Assembly (NCBI RefSeq): GCF_900100435.1
Contig: NZ_FNEX01000011.1
Coordinates: forward strand, 175,508 to 239,507
Direction of reading: 5' to 3'
Origin: Pedobacter sp. ok626
Lineage (GTDB): Bacteria; Bacteroidota; Bacteroidia; Sphingobacteriales; Sphingobacteriaceae
DNA: 64,000 bases
The translations under genes and the position numbers were made by a program. Of this stretch, positions 32,037 to 41,052 are shown one piece after another (positions within the stretch are counted from its first letter, which is position 1; each line of letters starts with the position of its first letter). Below the pieces are notes generated by a model, which saw only the letters and a list, made by a program, of their open reading frames with translations, had not been told where the DNA came from and ran no database searches.

Positions 32037-34487
32037 CTAAAATCCGTAAGAAAGTCTAAAACCGTGCTGTACTCTGCTACTGCCGTCGAAAGCAAAACCA
32101 TAAACGGCTCTGAATATTAAACGCTGAACACCGAAGTAGAATTCCGAGTAATCTTTTTTGATAGGCTGGCTTAAATAGCTGGCGCCAATTAACTCTTCCA
32201 GTTTTAATTTACGTAGGAATGGAACCTTGTTGCTGAACCTGCCGGAAAAGTTATGCTCAAAATGTGCCTCTATGTATTCTCTATCAGTACTGAATAGGTA
32301 AAAATCAAGGAAAAGGAATTTTCTTAGTTCGGGTAGAGAGAACAACGCGTTATTGCCCCTGAAGTGTTTGGCTTCGGGATAATAGATCTGGTTGTTGTTT
32401 AGGAATTTTCCCGCTTCTAACGAAACAGAGGAATACCCCCACAGGCCAAACCTTACTTTCTCCTGCATGACTTCCACTGAAATGAGATCATAATCAACAT
32501 CACTGCTTAGTGCGTTTTTTATACCTTTTCTATACGAAAGATCAATTATAGGGTATTTTGCAGGCTGGTAAATCCGACCATCAGGATGGGTAATGTATTG
32601 CTGCTTGATGGTGTAATTTAGGGATGCTTTTAAAGTTAAGGCCTTATAAGTTGGGAACAATGGTGTCTCCATCGTTGGCGTAAAGGGATTGTTGGAGGTA
32701 AACTGTTCTCCCTTAAAGTCATCGAATTTGTAGTTGGTGCTATTAAAGAGGTTGGTGTTGCGGGTGTAGTCCGCACTTAGGTGTGCCAGCAATCCATTAG
32801 TCAGCTCCCTTGTGGTTCCTATGCTGGCAAATTCTTTTTTATAAAACTTGGAATAGTTGGTCTCAAAAAGCAAAGAGTTGAGAGAGTTGCTGTAGAGCGT
32901 CATCGAACCATAATTGTTTAGGTCATATATGCCAGATCCTGCGCTAATGCTAATGTTTGCTCTTTTTAAGGGGTTGTAAAGGTAGGTGCCGGTTAGGTTT
33001 CCGGTAAATGTTTTATTTGAAAACCCGTACCTGGCTTCTGCTCGAACAGTGTAATTACGTTGATCTTCGAGGTCTTTTTTATAAACTACAGCAGGTTTTA
33101 GGGTTAAGCCCTCTACTGTGTTGTAAAATATAGAGTTGGTAAGTGGATCGAACGTATAATGCGCTTTTCTACGGTATTTGTTAATGGTTTGTCCAAATAT
33201 GACAAGGGAAAATGGGCCTATCCTGTTGTTTGCTTTTTCCAGAGAATCGAGGTAATGACTTGAATTTTTTATGGCTGCAATACTGTCTTTTCTGACGTAA
33301 TTTCTGCTTTCTTCGGCGGTAAGTGGAATCGGACGGTTATTTAACCAGAATAATGAGTCTTTTTTGTTTACGGCCTTATTGATATTCAGAATTTCACCAT
33401 TGAAAAAGTGTTTTGGGAAGTTGGGCTGTAGATTGTAATTGCTGTAAACACCAATGTAATAGCCTTCAAATTTAAAGCCCAATATATTTCCGTTGAATTG
33501 AAAATTAATATTAGAGGGCATAAAAGTACTGCCTGTTTTTAAAAACTGTTGGGAGATGTTCAGGGTGTCGAGCAAATTAATGCCTGTGTTTTTGGTAAGG
33601 TAAAGATCTACGTTAACCAGATGCCAGCTGTCGTCCCTAATATATATAACTCCTCTAAATACAGGATCGTGGGCACCACGGGGAATGACTTCGATTTTGT
33701 TGATCAGCACGCCATCATCCATACTTACGCCTAAAAGTTTGTATTGATAGTAACGTAGGGCATTGTCGGCGATTGGAGATACAAAGCCCCGGGTGCTTAA
33801 TTTACTTTCTAATAGAATGTTGTCATAGAAATTGATGATCAGGTCTGAAGCCTTGTTAAAGCTAAAAGTTTTATTCGTACCAGCGGTTTTTGAAGAAATC
33901 ATTTCCTCATGAATTTGATCGGGGCGTTGATAAGCAAAAGTAGAGGTGGATTCTGAAAGATATAAGATGCCTTTTCTGTTCGTATCCAAATCCAGTATCT
34001 TTTGTACATCCTTTCCAAATATCTTTTTTGGAGCTCCAACGAGTTTTTGTACACCTTTGATATAGACATTGCAGGTATAGGCGTTGACCTCGTTCAGGTG
34101 TTTCTTTCTTGCTTTTATGGCCTGTCTGATGATCTCATAAGCAGGATCTTCAGCGTTTGAATTAATGGTTACACCAGAAAGTGTGAAAGTCTCAGGGCTA
34201 AGTGTGATATCTTGAGAAGTGTTAGCGCTGATGGTTAATTCTTTTTCTATTGGTTTATAGCCAATGGCTTTGTACATGATGGTATGAGTACCCTGTTCAA
34301 TCGAGAAGGAATATTGGCCGTCGATGTTCGCAGCCGTGCCCTTTGTTGTACTCTTAATAAATACCGATGCGAAAGAGACTGGATTACCCTCAGGGTCTTG
34401 AATGCGGCCACTGAGTTTAAATTGCTGTGCTGAACTGTTAAGTAAGCTAAGGAAAAGGAATAAGGTAAAGAAGATCTGCTTCATCAA
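32037..34487 (-). CDS. DUF5686 outer-membrane protein with carboxypeptidase-like regulatory domain
   Basis: 816 residues with a signal peptide (1-20, ending SSAQQ). A carboxypeptidase-regulatory-like beta-sandwich follows (about 22-110, with PEGNPVSFASVFIKSTTKGT), like the N-terminus of SusC proteins but without a TonB plug. The rest is the DUF5686 region, probably an outer-membrane beta-barrel, ending in the aromatic residue of YGF. Function is not established for the family. A homologue of the same architecture is encoded divergently at 34751; the two share a 263-bp upstream region. Confidence 0.8.
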   Translation of the reverse strand: MMKQIFFTLFLFLSLLNSSAQQFKLSGRIQDPEGNPVSFASVFIKSTTKGTAANIDGQYSFSIEQGTHTIMYKAIGYKPIEKELTISANTSQDITLSPETFTLSGVTINSNAEDPAYEIIRQAIKARKKHLNEVNAYTCNVYIKGVQKLVGAPKKIFGKDVQKILDLDTNRKGILYLSESTSTFAYQRPDQIHEEMISSKTAGTNKTFSFNKASDLIINFYDNILLESKLSTRGFVSPIADNALRYYQYKLLGVSMDDGVLINKIEVIPRGAHDPVFRGVIYIRDDSWHLVNVDLYLTKNTGINLLDTLNISQQFLKTGSTFMPSNINFQFNGNILGFKFEGYYIGVYSNYNLQPNFPKHFFNGEILNINKAVNKKDSLFWLNNRPIPLTAEESRNYVRKDSIAAIKNSSHYLDSLEKANNRIGPFSLVIFGQTINKYRRKAHYTFDPLTNSIFYNTVEGLTLKPAVVYKKDLEDQRNYTVRAEARYGFSNKTFTGNLTGTYLYNPLKRANISISAGSGIYDLNNYGSMTLYSNSLNSLLFETNYSKFYKKEFASIGTTRELTNGLLAHLSADYTRNTNLFNSTNYKFDDFKGEQFTSNNPFTPTMETPLFPTYKALTLKASLNYTIKQQYITHPDGRIYQPAKYPIIDLSYRKGIKNALSSDVDYDLISVEVMQEKVRFGLWGYSSVSLEAGKFLNNNQIYYPEAKHFRGNNALFSLPELRKFLFLDFYLFSTDREYIEAHFEHNFSGRFSNKVPFLRKLKLEELIGASYLSQPIKKDYSEFYFGVQRLIFRAVYGFAFDGSSRVQHGFRLSYGF

Positions 34488-34708
34488 TAGGTAGGCAAGT
34501 ATGATTATAATTTACAACGCACGCGAGCGCGCATTGTTTTAATTTGTTAACCGGCAATTTTTTTAATCTTGAGGTAAGATAGCTAAAATGCTTGATATAA
34601 AGATATAGGGGTAATGTTTGGCCCATTTTTGCCTACCTACTTATAGGTATATTTGACTTGAAATCTGCATTTTATCAGACTTCTACGGAAGAAATGAAAA
34701 AACGTACT

Positions 34709-34716
34709 TATCTTTG
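34709..34716 (+). promoter_or_regulatory. Predicted -7 box of the plus-strand DUF5686 gene
   Basis: TATCTTTG fits TAnnTTTG, with a predicted transcript start near 34723 and a leader of about 28 nt. No clear -33 TTTG was found. Confidence 0.45.
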
Positions 34717-34750
34717 AGACTTATCTAATAAGCCCAATTGCGTAAACTCT

Positions 34751-37345
34751 ATGTTTTCTCACATGATAATTTTTTGTCGTATTGTTCTCAACGCGATTCC
34801 TTTTAACCTTTTACACCTCTTTCCCTTGCAATCTTTGAGTAAGTTATTATCTAGTGTGGGTCTTTTGATACTGCTGTTTTCTTTGCCTTCTTTTGGCCAA
34901 ACTACCATTAAAGGTGTAATTAAGGATAAGCATACAAAACAACCGATCCCTTCTGTTTCCATTTCATTTGCAGGTGTAAGTGGGGGTACGGTTTCTGATA
35001 AGGAAGGTTTTTTTCAGATTCGCATTAGTAAAACGATAAAAGGGCTTGTTTTTTCTGCAATTGGTTATAAAAAGCATCATTTTACATTGTCTGAAAAAGA
35101 ATCTCCATATGTAAACATAGAACTGGAAGAGCTTCGCAATGATCTGGATGGCGTAAGTATTGTTGCCGCTAAAAGGCCAAGGTATCGCAATAAGAATAAT
35201 GAAGCTGTTGAACTGATCAAACATATTATCGATCATAGAGATAAAAACAGGAATAAGCAGGATAGCACCGTGGTTTTTAAGTTGTATGAAAAATTGAATA
35301 TGTCATTGAATATGGGTGCTGCGGAGATTCCTACTTCTTCGTTTCTACGCAAATTTCCTTTTTTGCTTAAAACAGCCGATACAGTAAGACTTCCGGGGCG
35401 GGCATTGATCCCTTTGTTTATGCGGGAGCGCTTAAGCTTGTGCCAGGAGACTAAGGATCATGTAGATGACAAATCCGTGGTGCTGGATGAAAAGCAATCT
35501 CGGGTTGATCAGGGATTTGATGAAGATGGTATTGATGAGTACCTGAACCATATCTATCAACATGTAGATATTTACGATCATGATATTTCTCTTGGTAGTC
35601 AACGCTTTTTAAGCCCGATATCCTCCCTTGCTCCTGAATTTTATAAGTACTTTATTACCGATACCATTAAGGATGTAAAGCCTTATGTCGTTCGCCTTGC
35701 TTTTAGTCCGCGAAGTAAACAGGACCAGCTTTTCATGGGTGAAATGCTGATCCCACTTGATGGTAATTATGCGGTAAGTAGTGTAACCCTTTACCTGAAC
35801 AAAGCGATCAATATCAATTGGGTAAATGATTTTCAAGCTAGCGTTGATTATAAGCGGGATAAAAAAGGGCAGTATTACATTGCTAAGAGTACAACCGCAA
35901 TGGACTTAGGCCTCTTTAAAGGTAAACATAGCCTTTATGGGGTACGTACGGTGGGGACTTTTGATTATACTATTGGCAATAAGGGAGTTGTTTTTCCTAT
36001 GCCTAAAACATTCTCGTCCAGGAAGAAAAGATTGGATACTTTTAGCCGACCCTTAGCTTTATCCTCTTTGGAGTTAAATGCTTACAAAAATATTGACAGC
36101 CTGAAAGAGTCTCCAAAGTTTAAACGCTTTATTGGTCTTTCGACGTTGGTTATGTCGGGTTATAATAAGAGGGGGCCTATTGATATTGGACCGGTAACTT
36201 CATTTTATAGCTTTAACAATGTTGAAGGAACAAGGCTTCGGTTGAGTGCGCGTACAAATGAGGACTTTAGCGATAAGTGGGTTGTAGATGGTGGAGTTGC
36301 CTATGGAACTAAGGATAAACAGTGGAAGCACGCTGTAGGGGTTATTTATTCTTTTAAGCCAGAGGGTGTGTTAAGGTATCCCATAAATTCAATCACGATA
36401 AAGAGTAGTTATGAAACCCAGATTCCAGGTCAGGACTTTAGTTTTATAGAAGAGGACAATTTCTTGTTATCTTTTAAAAGAGGGGTTGATGATAAACGTC
36501 TTTACACAAGGAAATGGTCTGGAGAGTACTTTCGAGAAATGGAAAACAATCTTTCTTATCGTCTGGGTTATCGCAATCAGGAATTTAATCCAGCAGGTGG
36601 ACTTATCTTTCAGCCTGAATCGGGTGCAGCACTGGTACATAATCTTCAGGTATCGGAATTTACCTCCGAGTTTAGATGGGCTCCTAAAGAGCAGTTTTTC
36701 CAGGGCAAACGCTTTCGTCGTCCTATAAAAAATGGGCATCCTGTTTTTACATTTAGAGCTTCGGCGGCAATTAAAGGTTTCTTAGGTGGAGATTATACTT
36801 ACCAAAATTTATCTTTGAATATCTTTAAAAGGGTATATGTTTCTCCTTTTGGTTATTCTGATGTCATTCTTGAAGGTGGAATGATATTGGGTAAGGTTCC
36901 ATTTCCGCTCTTGTCTATCCATAAGGCGAATCAAACCTATTCTTATCAGATTCAATCCTATAATTTGATGAATTTTATGGAGTTTATGAGCGATAGATAT
37001 GCCAATATCAATATTGATCATTCCCTGAATGGTTTACTCTTAAACAAAATTCCATTAATTAAAAGGTTACAACTTCGGGAGGTATTTTCTGCGAAGATAC
37101 TTTATGGTGGAATTTCGGCTAAGAACAGACCGGAAAACGATCCTGATCTTTATCGCTTTGCTACGGATAAGGACGGTATGCAAACTTCTTTTGGATTGGG
37201 AAAAACACCTTATGTGGAGGGCAGTGTTGGTCTTTCAAACATCTTCAAATTGCTGCGGATAGACTACGTTAGACGCTTTACTTATCTTGACCATCCAAAT
37301 GTGGCTAAGTCAGGTATCAGGGCCAGGATACACGTCGATTTCTAA
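34751..37345 (+). CDS. DUF5686 outer-membrane protein with carboxypeptidase-like regulatory domain (second copy)
   Basis: 864 residues from the ATG at 34751; an ATG four codons later (34763) is also possible. The N-terminus is unusually long before the hydrophobic signal core (LLSSVGLLILLFSLPSFGQ, about 32-50). The carboxypeptidase-regulatory-like domain spans about 51-130 and DUF5686 fills the rest, ending in a C-terminal Phe (HVDF), as expected for an outer-membrane barrel. The pair with the divergent copy suggests an old duplication, but the sequences have diverged strongly (for example in the barrel ends). Role unknown; cell-envelope related by location. Confidence 0.78.
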   Translation: MFSHMIIFCRIVLNAIPFNLLHLFPLQSLSKLLSSVGLLILLFSLPSFGQTTIKGVIKDKHTKQPIPSVSISFAGVSGGTVSDKEGFFQIRISKTIKGLVFSAIGYKKHHFTLSEKESPYVNIELEELRNDLDGVSIVAAKRPRYRNKNNEAVELIKHIIDHRDKNRNKQDSTVVFKLYEKLNMSLNMGAAEIPTSSFLRKFPFLLKTADTVRLPGRALIPLFMRERLSLCQETKDHVDDKSVVLDEKQSRVDQGFDEDGIDEYLNHIYQHVDIYDHDISLGSQRFLSPISSLAPEFYKYFITDTIKDVKPYVVRLAFSPRSKQDQLFMGEMLIPLDGNYAVSSVTLYLNKAININWVNDFQASVDYKRDKKGQYYIAKSTTAMDLGLFKGKHSLYGVRTVGTFDYTIGNKGVVFPMPKTFSSRKKRLDTFSRPLALSSLELNAYKNIDSLKESPKFKRFIGLSTLVMSGYNKRGPIDIGPVTSFYSFNNVEGTRLRLSARTNEDFSDKWVVDGGVAYGTKDKQWKHAVGVIYSFKPEGVLRYPINSITIKSSYETQIPGQDFSFIEEDNFLLSFKRGVDDKRLYTRKWSGEYFREMENNLSYRLGYRNQEFNPAGGLIFQPESGAALVHNLQVSEFTSEFRWAPKEQFFQGKRFRRPIKNGHPVFTFRASAAIKGFLGGDYTYQNLSLNIFKRVYVSPFGYSDVILEGGMILGKVPFPLLSIHKANQTYSYQIQSYNLMNFMEFMSDRYANINIDHSLNGLLLNKIPLIKRLQLREVFSAKILYGGISAKNRPENDPDLYRFATDKDGMQTSFGLGKTPYVEGSVGLSNIFKLLRIDYVRRFTYLDHPNVAKSGIRARIHVDF

Positions 37346-37387
37346 ACATAGCTGATTTTTGGTTACCACCCGAACAGGGGAATTGCA

Positions 37388-37395
37388 TAACTTTG
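37388..37395 (+). promoter_or_regulatory. Predicted -7 box of kbl
   Basis: TAACTTTG fits TAnnTTTG, 19 bases before the ATG. A TTTTG ends at 37361, giving a slightly long 26-nt spacer. Confidence 0.5.
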
Positions 37396-37414
37396 GCGGT
37401 ATAACAAATATATT

Positions 37415-38602
37415 ATGTATAAAACATTACAGCCAGTTCTTAAGCAGGAACTAGATCAAATAGAAAAAGATGGTTTATTTAAACGTGAGCGTATTATTGT
37501 TACGCCACAGGGCGCAGATATAAAGGTAAGTACAGGGCAGGAAGTGGTTAACTTTTGTGCAAACAATTACCTTGGTCTTTCTTCTGATTCACGTGTTATT
37601 GAGGCAGCTAAAAAAGCAATTGATAAATATGGCTATGGAATGTCGTCTGTTCGCTTTATTTGCGGTACCCAGGATGTACATAAAGAATTGGAAGAAAAAC
37701 TCTCTAAATTTTTAGGTACTGAAGACACCATTTTATATGCTGCGGCATTTGATGCGAATGGCGGTGTTTTTGAACCATTGTTTAACGATCAGGATGCAAT
37801 TATATCTGACGAATTGAATCATGCTTCAATTATTGATGGGGTTCGTTTGTGTAAGGCACAACGTTTTAGATATAAAAATGCAGATATGGCTGATTTAGAG
37901 CGTCAGTTGATTGCCGCTAAAGATTGCAGACATCGTATCATTGTTACGGATGGTGCATTTTCTATGGATGGAGTAATCGCTCCACTAGATCAGATCTGTG
38001 ACCTTGCCGATAAATATGAAGCCTTGGTGATGATCGATGAGTCGCATTGTACCGGGTTTATCGGAAAGACGGGTCGTGGAACACATGAGCATTTTAATGT
38101 AATGGACCGTGTTGATATTATCACAGGTACTTTAGGTAAGGCGCTAGGCGGTGCTTCAGGTGGATTTACAGCAGGTAAAAAAGAAATTATTGATATGTTG
38201 CGTCAGCGTTCTCGTCCATATTTATTCTCTAATACTTTGGCTCCTGCCATTGCAGGCGCTTCTGTGGCTGTATTGGATATGTTAAGCGAAACAACTGATT
38301 TAAGAGATAAACTGGAAGCCAATACAAAGTATTTCCGCGAAAAAATGACGGATGCAGGGTTTGATATTAAACCAGGTGTACACCCAATTGTACCTGTGAT
38401 GTTATATGATGCCAAATTGGCACAGGAATTTGCGGCGAAAATGTTGGAAGAAGGAATTTATGTGATTGGTTTTTACTATCCAGTAGTTGGACAAGGTAAA
38501 GCCAGAATCCGTGTTCAGCTGTCTGCGGCACATGAGATGCACCATTTAGATAAAGCAATTGCAGCATTTACCAAGGTAGGTAAGGCATTAGGCGTGATAT
38601 AA
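37415..38602 (+). CDS. kbl: Glycine C-acetyltransferase (2-amino-3-ketobutyrate CoA ligase)
   Basis: PLP-dependent cytosolic enzyme that splits 2-amino-3-ketobutyrate with CoA into glycine and acetyl-CoA, the second step of threonine breakdown. 395 residues, normal length. The alpha-oxoamine synthase features are NYLGLSSD, FICGTQDVHKELE, the PLP-contacting DESHCTGFIG (208-217) and the Schiff-base Lys242 in GTLGKALGGASGG. Its partner tdh is encoded at 13069, not next to it. It precedes pheS by 102 bases that contain a hairpin and a separate promoter. Confidence 0.93.
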   Translation: MYKTLQPVLKQELDQIEKDGLFKRERIIVTPQGADIKVSTGQEVVNFCANNYLGLSSDSRVIEAAKKAIDKYGYGMSSVRFICGTQDVHKELEEKLSKFLGTEDTILYAAAFDANGGVFEPLFNDQDAIISDELNHASIIDGVRLCKAQRFRYKNADMADLERQLIAAKDCRHRIIVTDGAFSMDGVIAPLDQICDLADKYEALVMIDESHCTGFIGKTGRGTHEHFNVMDRVDIITGTLGKALGGASGGFTAGKKEIIDMLRQRSRPYLFSNTLAPAIAGASVAVLDMLSETTDLRDKLEANTKYFREKMTDAGFDIKPGVHPIVPVMLYDAKLAQEFAAKMLEEGIYVIGFYYPVVGQGKARIRVQLSAAHEMHHLDKAIAAFTKVGKALGVI

Positions 38603-38610
38603 AATGTAAG

Positions 38611-38663
38611 ACCGGGTTCATTTTCCTGCTTAGCACATCTTGCAAGTTGATTTTGAACCCGGT
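38611..38663 (+). terminator. Hairpin between kbl and pheS
   Basis: A perfect 10-bp GC-rich stem (38611-38620 and 38654-38663) encloses a 33-nt loop. The following GTTTATAAAAAT is only weakly T-rich, so it is a poor intrinsic terminator and could be a regulatory structure. Confidence 0.45.
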
Positions 38664-38691
38664 GTTTATAAAAATATTATAGAAATTGCTG

Positions 38692-38699
38692 TATATTTG
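38692..38699 (+). promoter_or_regulatory. Predicted -7 box of pheS
   Basis: TATATTTG fits TAnnTTTG and ends only 5 bases before the pheS ATG. The transcript would start at or next to the A of the start codon, giving a leaderless or nearly leaderless mRNA. Confidence 0.5.
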
Positions 38700-38704
38700 A
38701 CCCT

Positions 38705-39742
38705 ATGTTACAAGATAAGATAACACAATATACCGAAGAAATTAATGCTTTTTCTACGGATAATGCTGATGAATTAGAACAATTCCGCATAAAATTCCTT
38801 GGGACCAAAGGGATAATCAAAGATATTTTTGATGAATTTAAAGCTGTTTCACCAGAGGAGAAAAGAACACTGGGTAAGGTTTTGAACGAATTTAAGCAGT
38901 TGGCAGAGGCCAAATATCAAACACTTAAAGACCAAACTGAAGTAGCAGACACTTCGAAAGAATCGGGTATGGACCTGACACTTCCGGGTGAAGGTTTTGA
39001 AGTTGGTTCTCGTCATCCTTTGGCTTTGGTACGAAGAGAGATTATAGAGATTTTTAATAAACTTGGTTTTGTGGTGGCCGAAGGGCCGGAAATTGAAGAC
39101 GATTGGCATAATTTCTCCGCATTAAACTTTCCTGAAGAACATCCAGCACGTGATATGCAGGATACTTTCTTCATTAAAAAGGGTGGAGAAAATGGTGATA
39201 TCGCATTGCGTACACATACATCCTCAGTACAAGTGAGAATGATGGAGGCTGGAAAACCACCGTTCAGAGCAATTATGCCAGGACGTGTTTACCGGAATGA
39301 AGCAATTTCTGCGAGAGCACATTGCTTTTTTCATCAGGTAGAAGGTTTATATGTGGATGAGAATGTATCTTTTGCTGATCTAAAACAGACCTTGTTTTAT
39401 TTTGTACAGGAGTTATATGGAGAGGGTACAAAAGTACGTTTCCGTCCGTCTTATTTTCCATTTACAGAGCCATCTGCAGAGATGGATATTTCTTGTACCA
39501 TATGTAAAGGTGCTGGCTGCCAGATGTGTAAATACAGTGGCTGGGTTGAGATTTTAGGCTGCGGTATGGTTGATCCAAACGTTTTGGAAAACTGTAATAT
39601 CGACAGTAAGAAGTATAGTGGATTTGCATTTGGAATGGGTATAGAGCGTATTGCAAATTTGAAATTTGAAATAAAAGACCTGCGTTTGTTCTCGGAGAAT
39701 GATGCAAGGTTTTTAAAACAATATAAAACTTCATTGATATAA
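38705..39742 (+). CDS. pheS: Phenylalanine-tRNA ligase alpha subunit
   Basis: Catalytic subunit of the heterotetrameric enzyme that charges tRNA-Phe. 345 residues, normal length. It has the N-terminal coiled coil (1-90), then the class II core: GSRHPLALVRREI, motif 2 around GRVYRNEAISARAHCFFHQ, and motif 3 near FAFGMGIERIANL. A cysteine-rich insert (CTICKGAGCQMC) before GWVEILGCGMVDP looks like a zinc-binding loop, seen in a subset of bacterial PheS proteins. pheT is not adjacent. The Rieske-like lipoprotein gene starts on the base after the stop codon, so the two are coupled. Confidence 0.95.
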   Translation: MLQDKITQYTEEINAFSTDNADELEQFRIKFLGTKGIIKDIFDEFKAVSPEEKRTLGKVLNEFKQLAEAKYQTLKDQTEVADTSKESGMDLTLPGEGFEVGSRHPLALVRREIIEIFNKLGFVVAEGPEIEDDWHNFSALNFPEEHPARDMQDTFFIKKGGENGDIALRTHTSSVQVRMMEAGKPPFRAIMPGRVYRNEAISARAHCFFHQVEGLYVDENVSFADLKQTLFYFVQELYGEGTKVRFRPSYFPFTEPSAEMDISCTICKGAGCQMCKYSGWVEILGCGMVDPNVLENCNIDSKKYSGFAFGMGIERIANLKFEIKDLRLFSENDARFLKQYKTSLI

Positions 39743-40159
39743 ATGAGGAGTTTCCCTGGTATATTATTGTTCATTTTGGTGTTGACCGGATGCGGTAAAG
39801 AAAGTATGGTGATCCCTAATGTTCCGGTTAATTTGACTCTTCAATTAACTGATCCCAAATTAATTAGGTTAAGTAGTAGTGGTGGGGCAGTCGCTTTCGA
39901 TAATTATGGCGTTGCGGGCATTGTGATATACAAAACACTTGGTGGGAATTATGTTGCTTATGATAGATGCAGTACCGTCAATCCTGAAAAGAAATGTGCT
40001 GTAACGTTAGATGAACCAAGTTTTACAGTAACAGACAAATGTTCAGGAGCGAAATTTTTTTTGGAGGACGGGGGGCCGGCAAAGGCACCGGCAAAGTTGT
40101 CACTGAAAAGGTATAATACAGCTGTGTCAGGATTTACAACATTACACATAACCAATTAA
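39743..40159 (+). CDS. Rieske-fold-like lipoprotein lacking the iron-sulfur histidines
   Basis: 138 residues. The lipobox ends at Cys17 (LTGC). The middle and end look like the Rieske fold: YDRC at 73-76, DKCSGAKFFLEDGGPAK (98-114) and a final Leu/Tyr stretch (LSLKRYNT). A genuine Rieske centre needs CxH and CxxH pairs; here the histidines are replaced (Cys76-Ser-Thr; Cys100-Ser-Gly-Ala), so no [2Fe-2S] centre is expected. Three cysteines (76, 85, 100) remain. It begins immediately after the pheS stop and overlaps the TetR gene by one base (TAATG). Function unknown. Confidence 0.65.
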   Translation: MRSFPGILLFILVLTGCGKESMVIPNVPVNLTLQLTDPKLIRLSSSGGAVAFDNYGVAGIVIYKTLGGNYVAYDRCSTVNPEKKCAVTLDEPSFTVTDKCSGAKFFLEDGGPAKAPAKLSLKRYNTAVSGFTTLHITN

Positions 40160-40734
40160 TGGAACCAGAGAAAATAAAAGAGAGCATCGTTAGAGCTGCT
40201 AAGGAGTTGTTCAGAAAATACGGTTATCATAAAACAAGTGTTAATGAAATAGCCAGGAAGGCGCGCATAGCCAAGGCAACCATCTATAAGTATTTTGAGA
40301 GTAAGGAACAAATTCTGGATGCCATTTTGATGGATTATCTGGATTTAAACCTACACGAGATCTTAAAAAATAAAGCTCAGTTTGCTGACGAGGAAGAGCA
40401 CCTTAAGGCATTGGTTATGAAAACTTGTAGGTTGACTTATACGGTCTGTAATGAGTTTATTGGTTGGGATTTTGTACGCGAAAACGCGAACTCCCAGGAA
40501 TTTTTAAAGCATTTGTCTGATCAGTTAGAGTCGTTATTGCTTTCTGCTTATCTTGAACTTGATCACTTTAAAAACCATCCGTCACGTAGGGAAGGATTGG
40601 CATTTCTATTGAAGGCGAGTAAAAATATAGTGTTTTCTTTTGCCTTTACCTCCGTTAGTGATTCTGATGTACGCAAGAACTTTGTTAGTTTCCAGAAAGA
40701 ATTACTTCCTTTTTTAGTTAAAGCTGCTTTATAA
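40159..40734 (+). CDS. TetR/AcrR family transcriptional regulator
   Basis: 191 residues. The N-terminal helix-turn-helix is clear: AAKELFRKYGYHKTSVNEIA, then ARIAKATIYKYFESKEQIL. The remaining helical ligand-binding domain has no recognisable specificity. Its ATG overlaps the stop of the Rieske-like gene (TAATG), so it is translated with it, downstream of pheS. Its target genes cannot be inferred; neither an efflux pump nor a lipid-metabolism cluster is adjacent. A hairpin follows the stop codon. Confidence 0.9.
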   Translation: MEPEKIKESIVRAAKELFRKYGYHKTSVNEIARKARIAKATIYKYFESKEQILDAILMDYLDLNLHEILKNKAQFADEEEHLKALVMKTCRLTYTVCNEFIGWDFVRENANSQEFLKHLSDQLESLLLSAYLELDHFKNHPSRREGLAFLLKASKNIVFSFAFTSVSDSDVRKNFVSFQKELLPFLVKAAL

Positions 40735-40740
40735 TCAGTG

Positions 40741-40771
40741 CTACCGGCTCATTCAGACCGGTAGATTTCTT
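40741..40771 (+). terminator. Probable terminator after the pheS-TetR operon
   Basis: A 7-bp GC-rich stem (40741-40747 and 40758-40764) with a 10-nt loop is followed by ATTTCTTT. Confidence 0.6.
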
Positions 40772-40848
40772 TACATAAATTTAATGTAGACCAATTCGGT
40801 ATTTGGTATAAAAGACTGTATATTTGGAATATATCGTCATTTATAGCA

Positions 40849-40959
40849 ATGAGTAAAGAAGTTTTAGAGATTTCTGTATTGGTAGAAGAGAAGTTTGATA
40901 TGAAATTCGATCTGGTAGAAGGTGTTTTGGGGTTTATACTTAAAATCTTTGGCCGATAG
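40849..40959 (+). CDS. Possible small protein of 36 residues
   Basis: A short frame begins MSKEVLEISVLVEEKFDM and ends GFILKIFGR. A TATATTTG -7 box (40819-40826) sits 22 bases upstream of its ATG, giving a leader of about 16 nt. The peptide is amphipathic and partly hydrophobic at its C-terminus. Nothing else occupies this 318-bp gap. It is too short to judge by codon statistics alone, and the -33 element is not at the usual distance. It may be a genuine small protein or chance. Confidence 0.4.
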   Translation: MSKEVLEISVLVEEKFDMKFDLVEGVLGFILKIFGR

Positions 40960-41037
40960 GATTTAACAAGCTGATTCCTTTCTGTAGCGGCATTCCAAAA
41001 TGTCTGCCGGATAGCTGTATGTCTGAAAAAAAACCTG

Positions 41038-41045
41038 TAAATTTG
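41038..41045 (+). promoter_or_regulatory. Predicted -7 box of rlmD
   Basis: TAAATTTG fits TAnnTTTG and ends 7 bases before the ATG, so the transcript would have a leader of only a few bases. Confidence 0.5.
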
Positions 41046-41052
41046 CGGCATA

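Noticed and set aside
39451..39774. 107-codon minus-strand frame inside pheS
   Set aside because: Antisense to a well-supported gene without its own signals.
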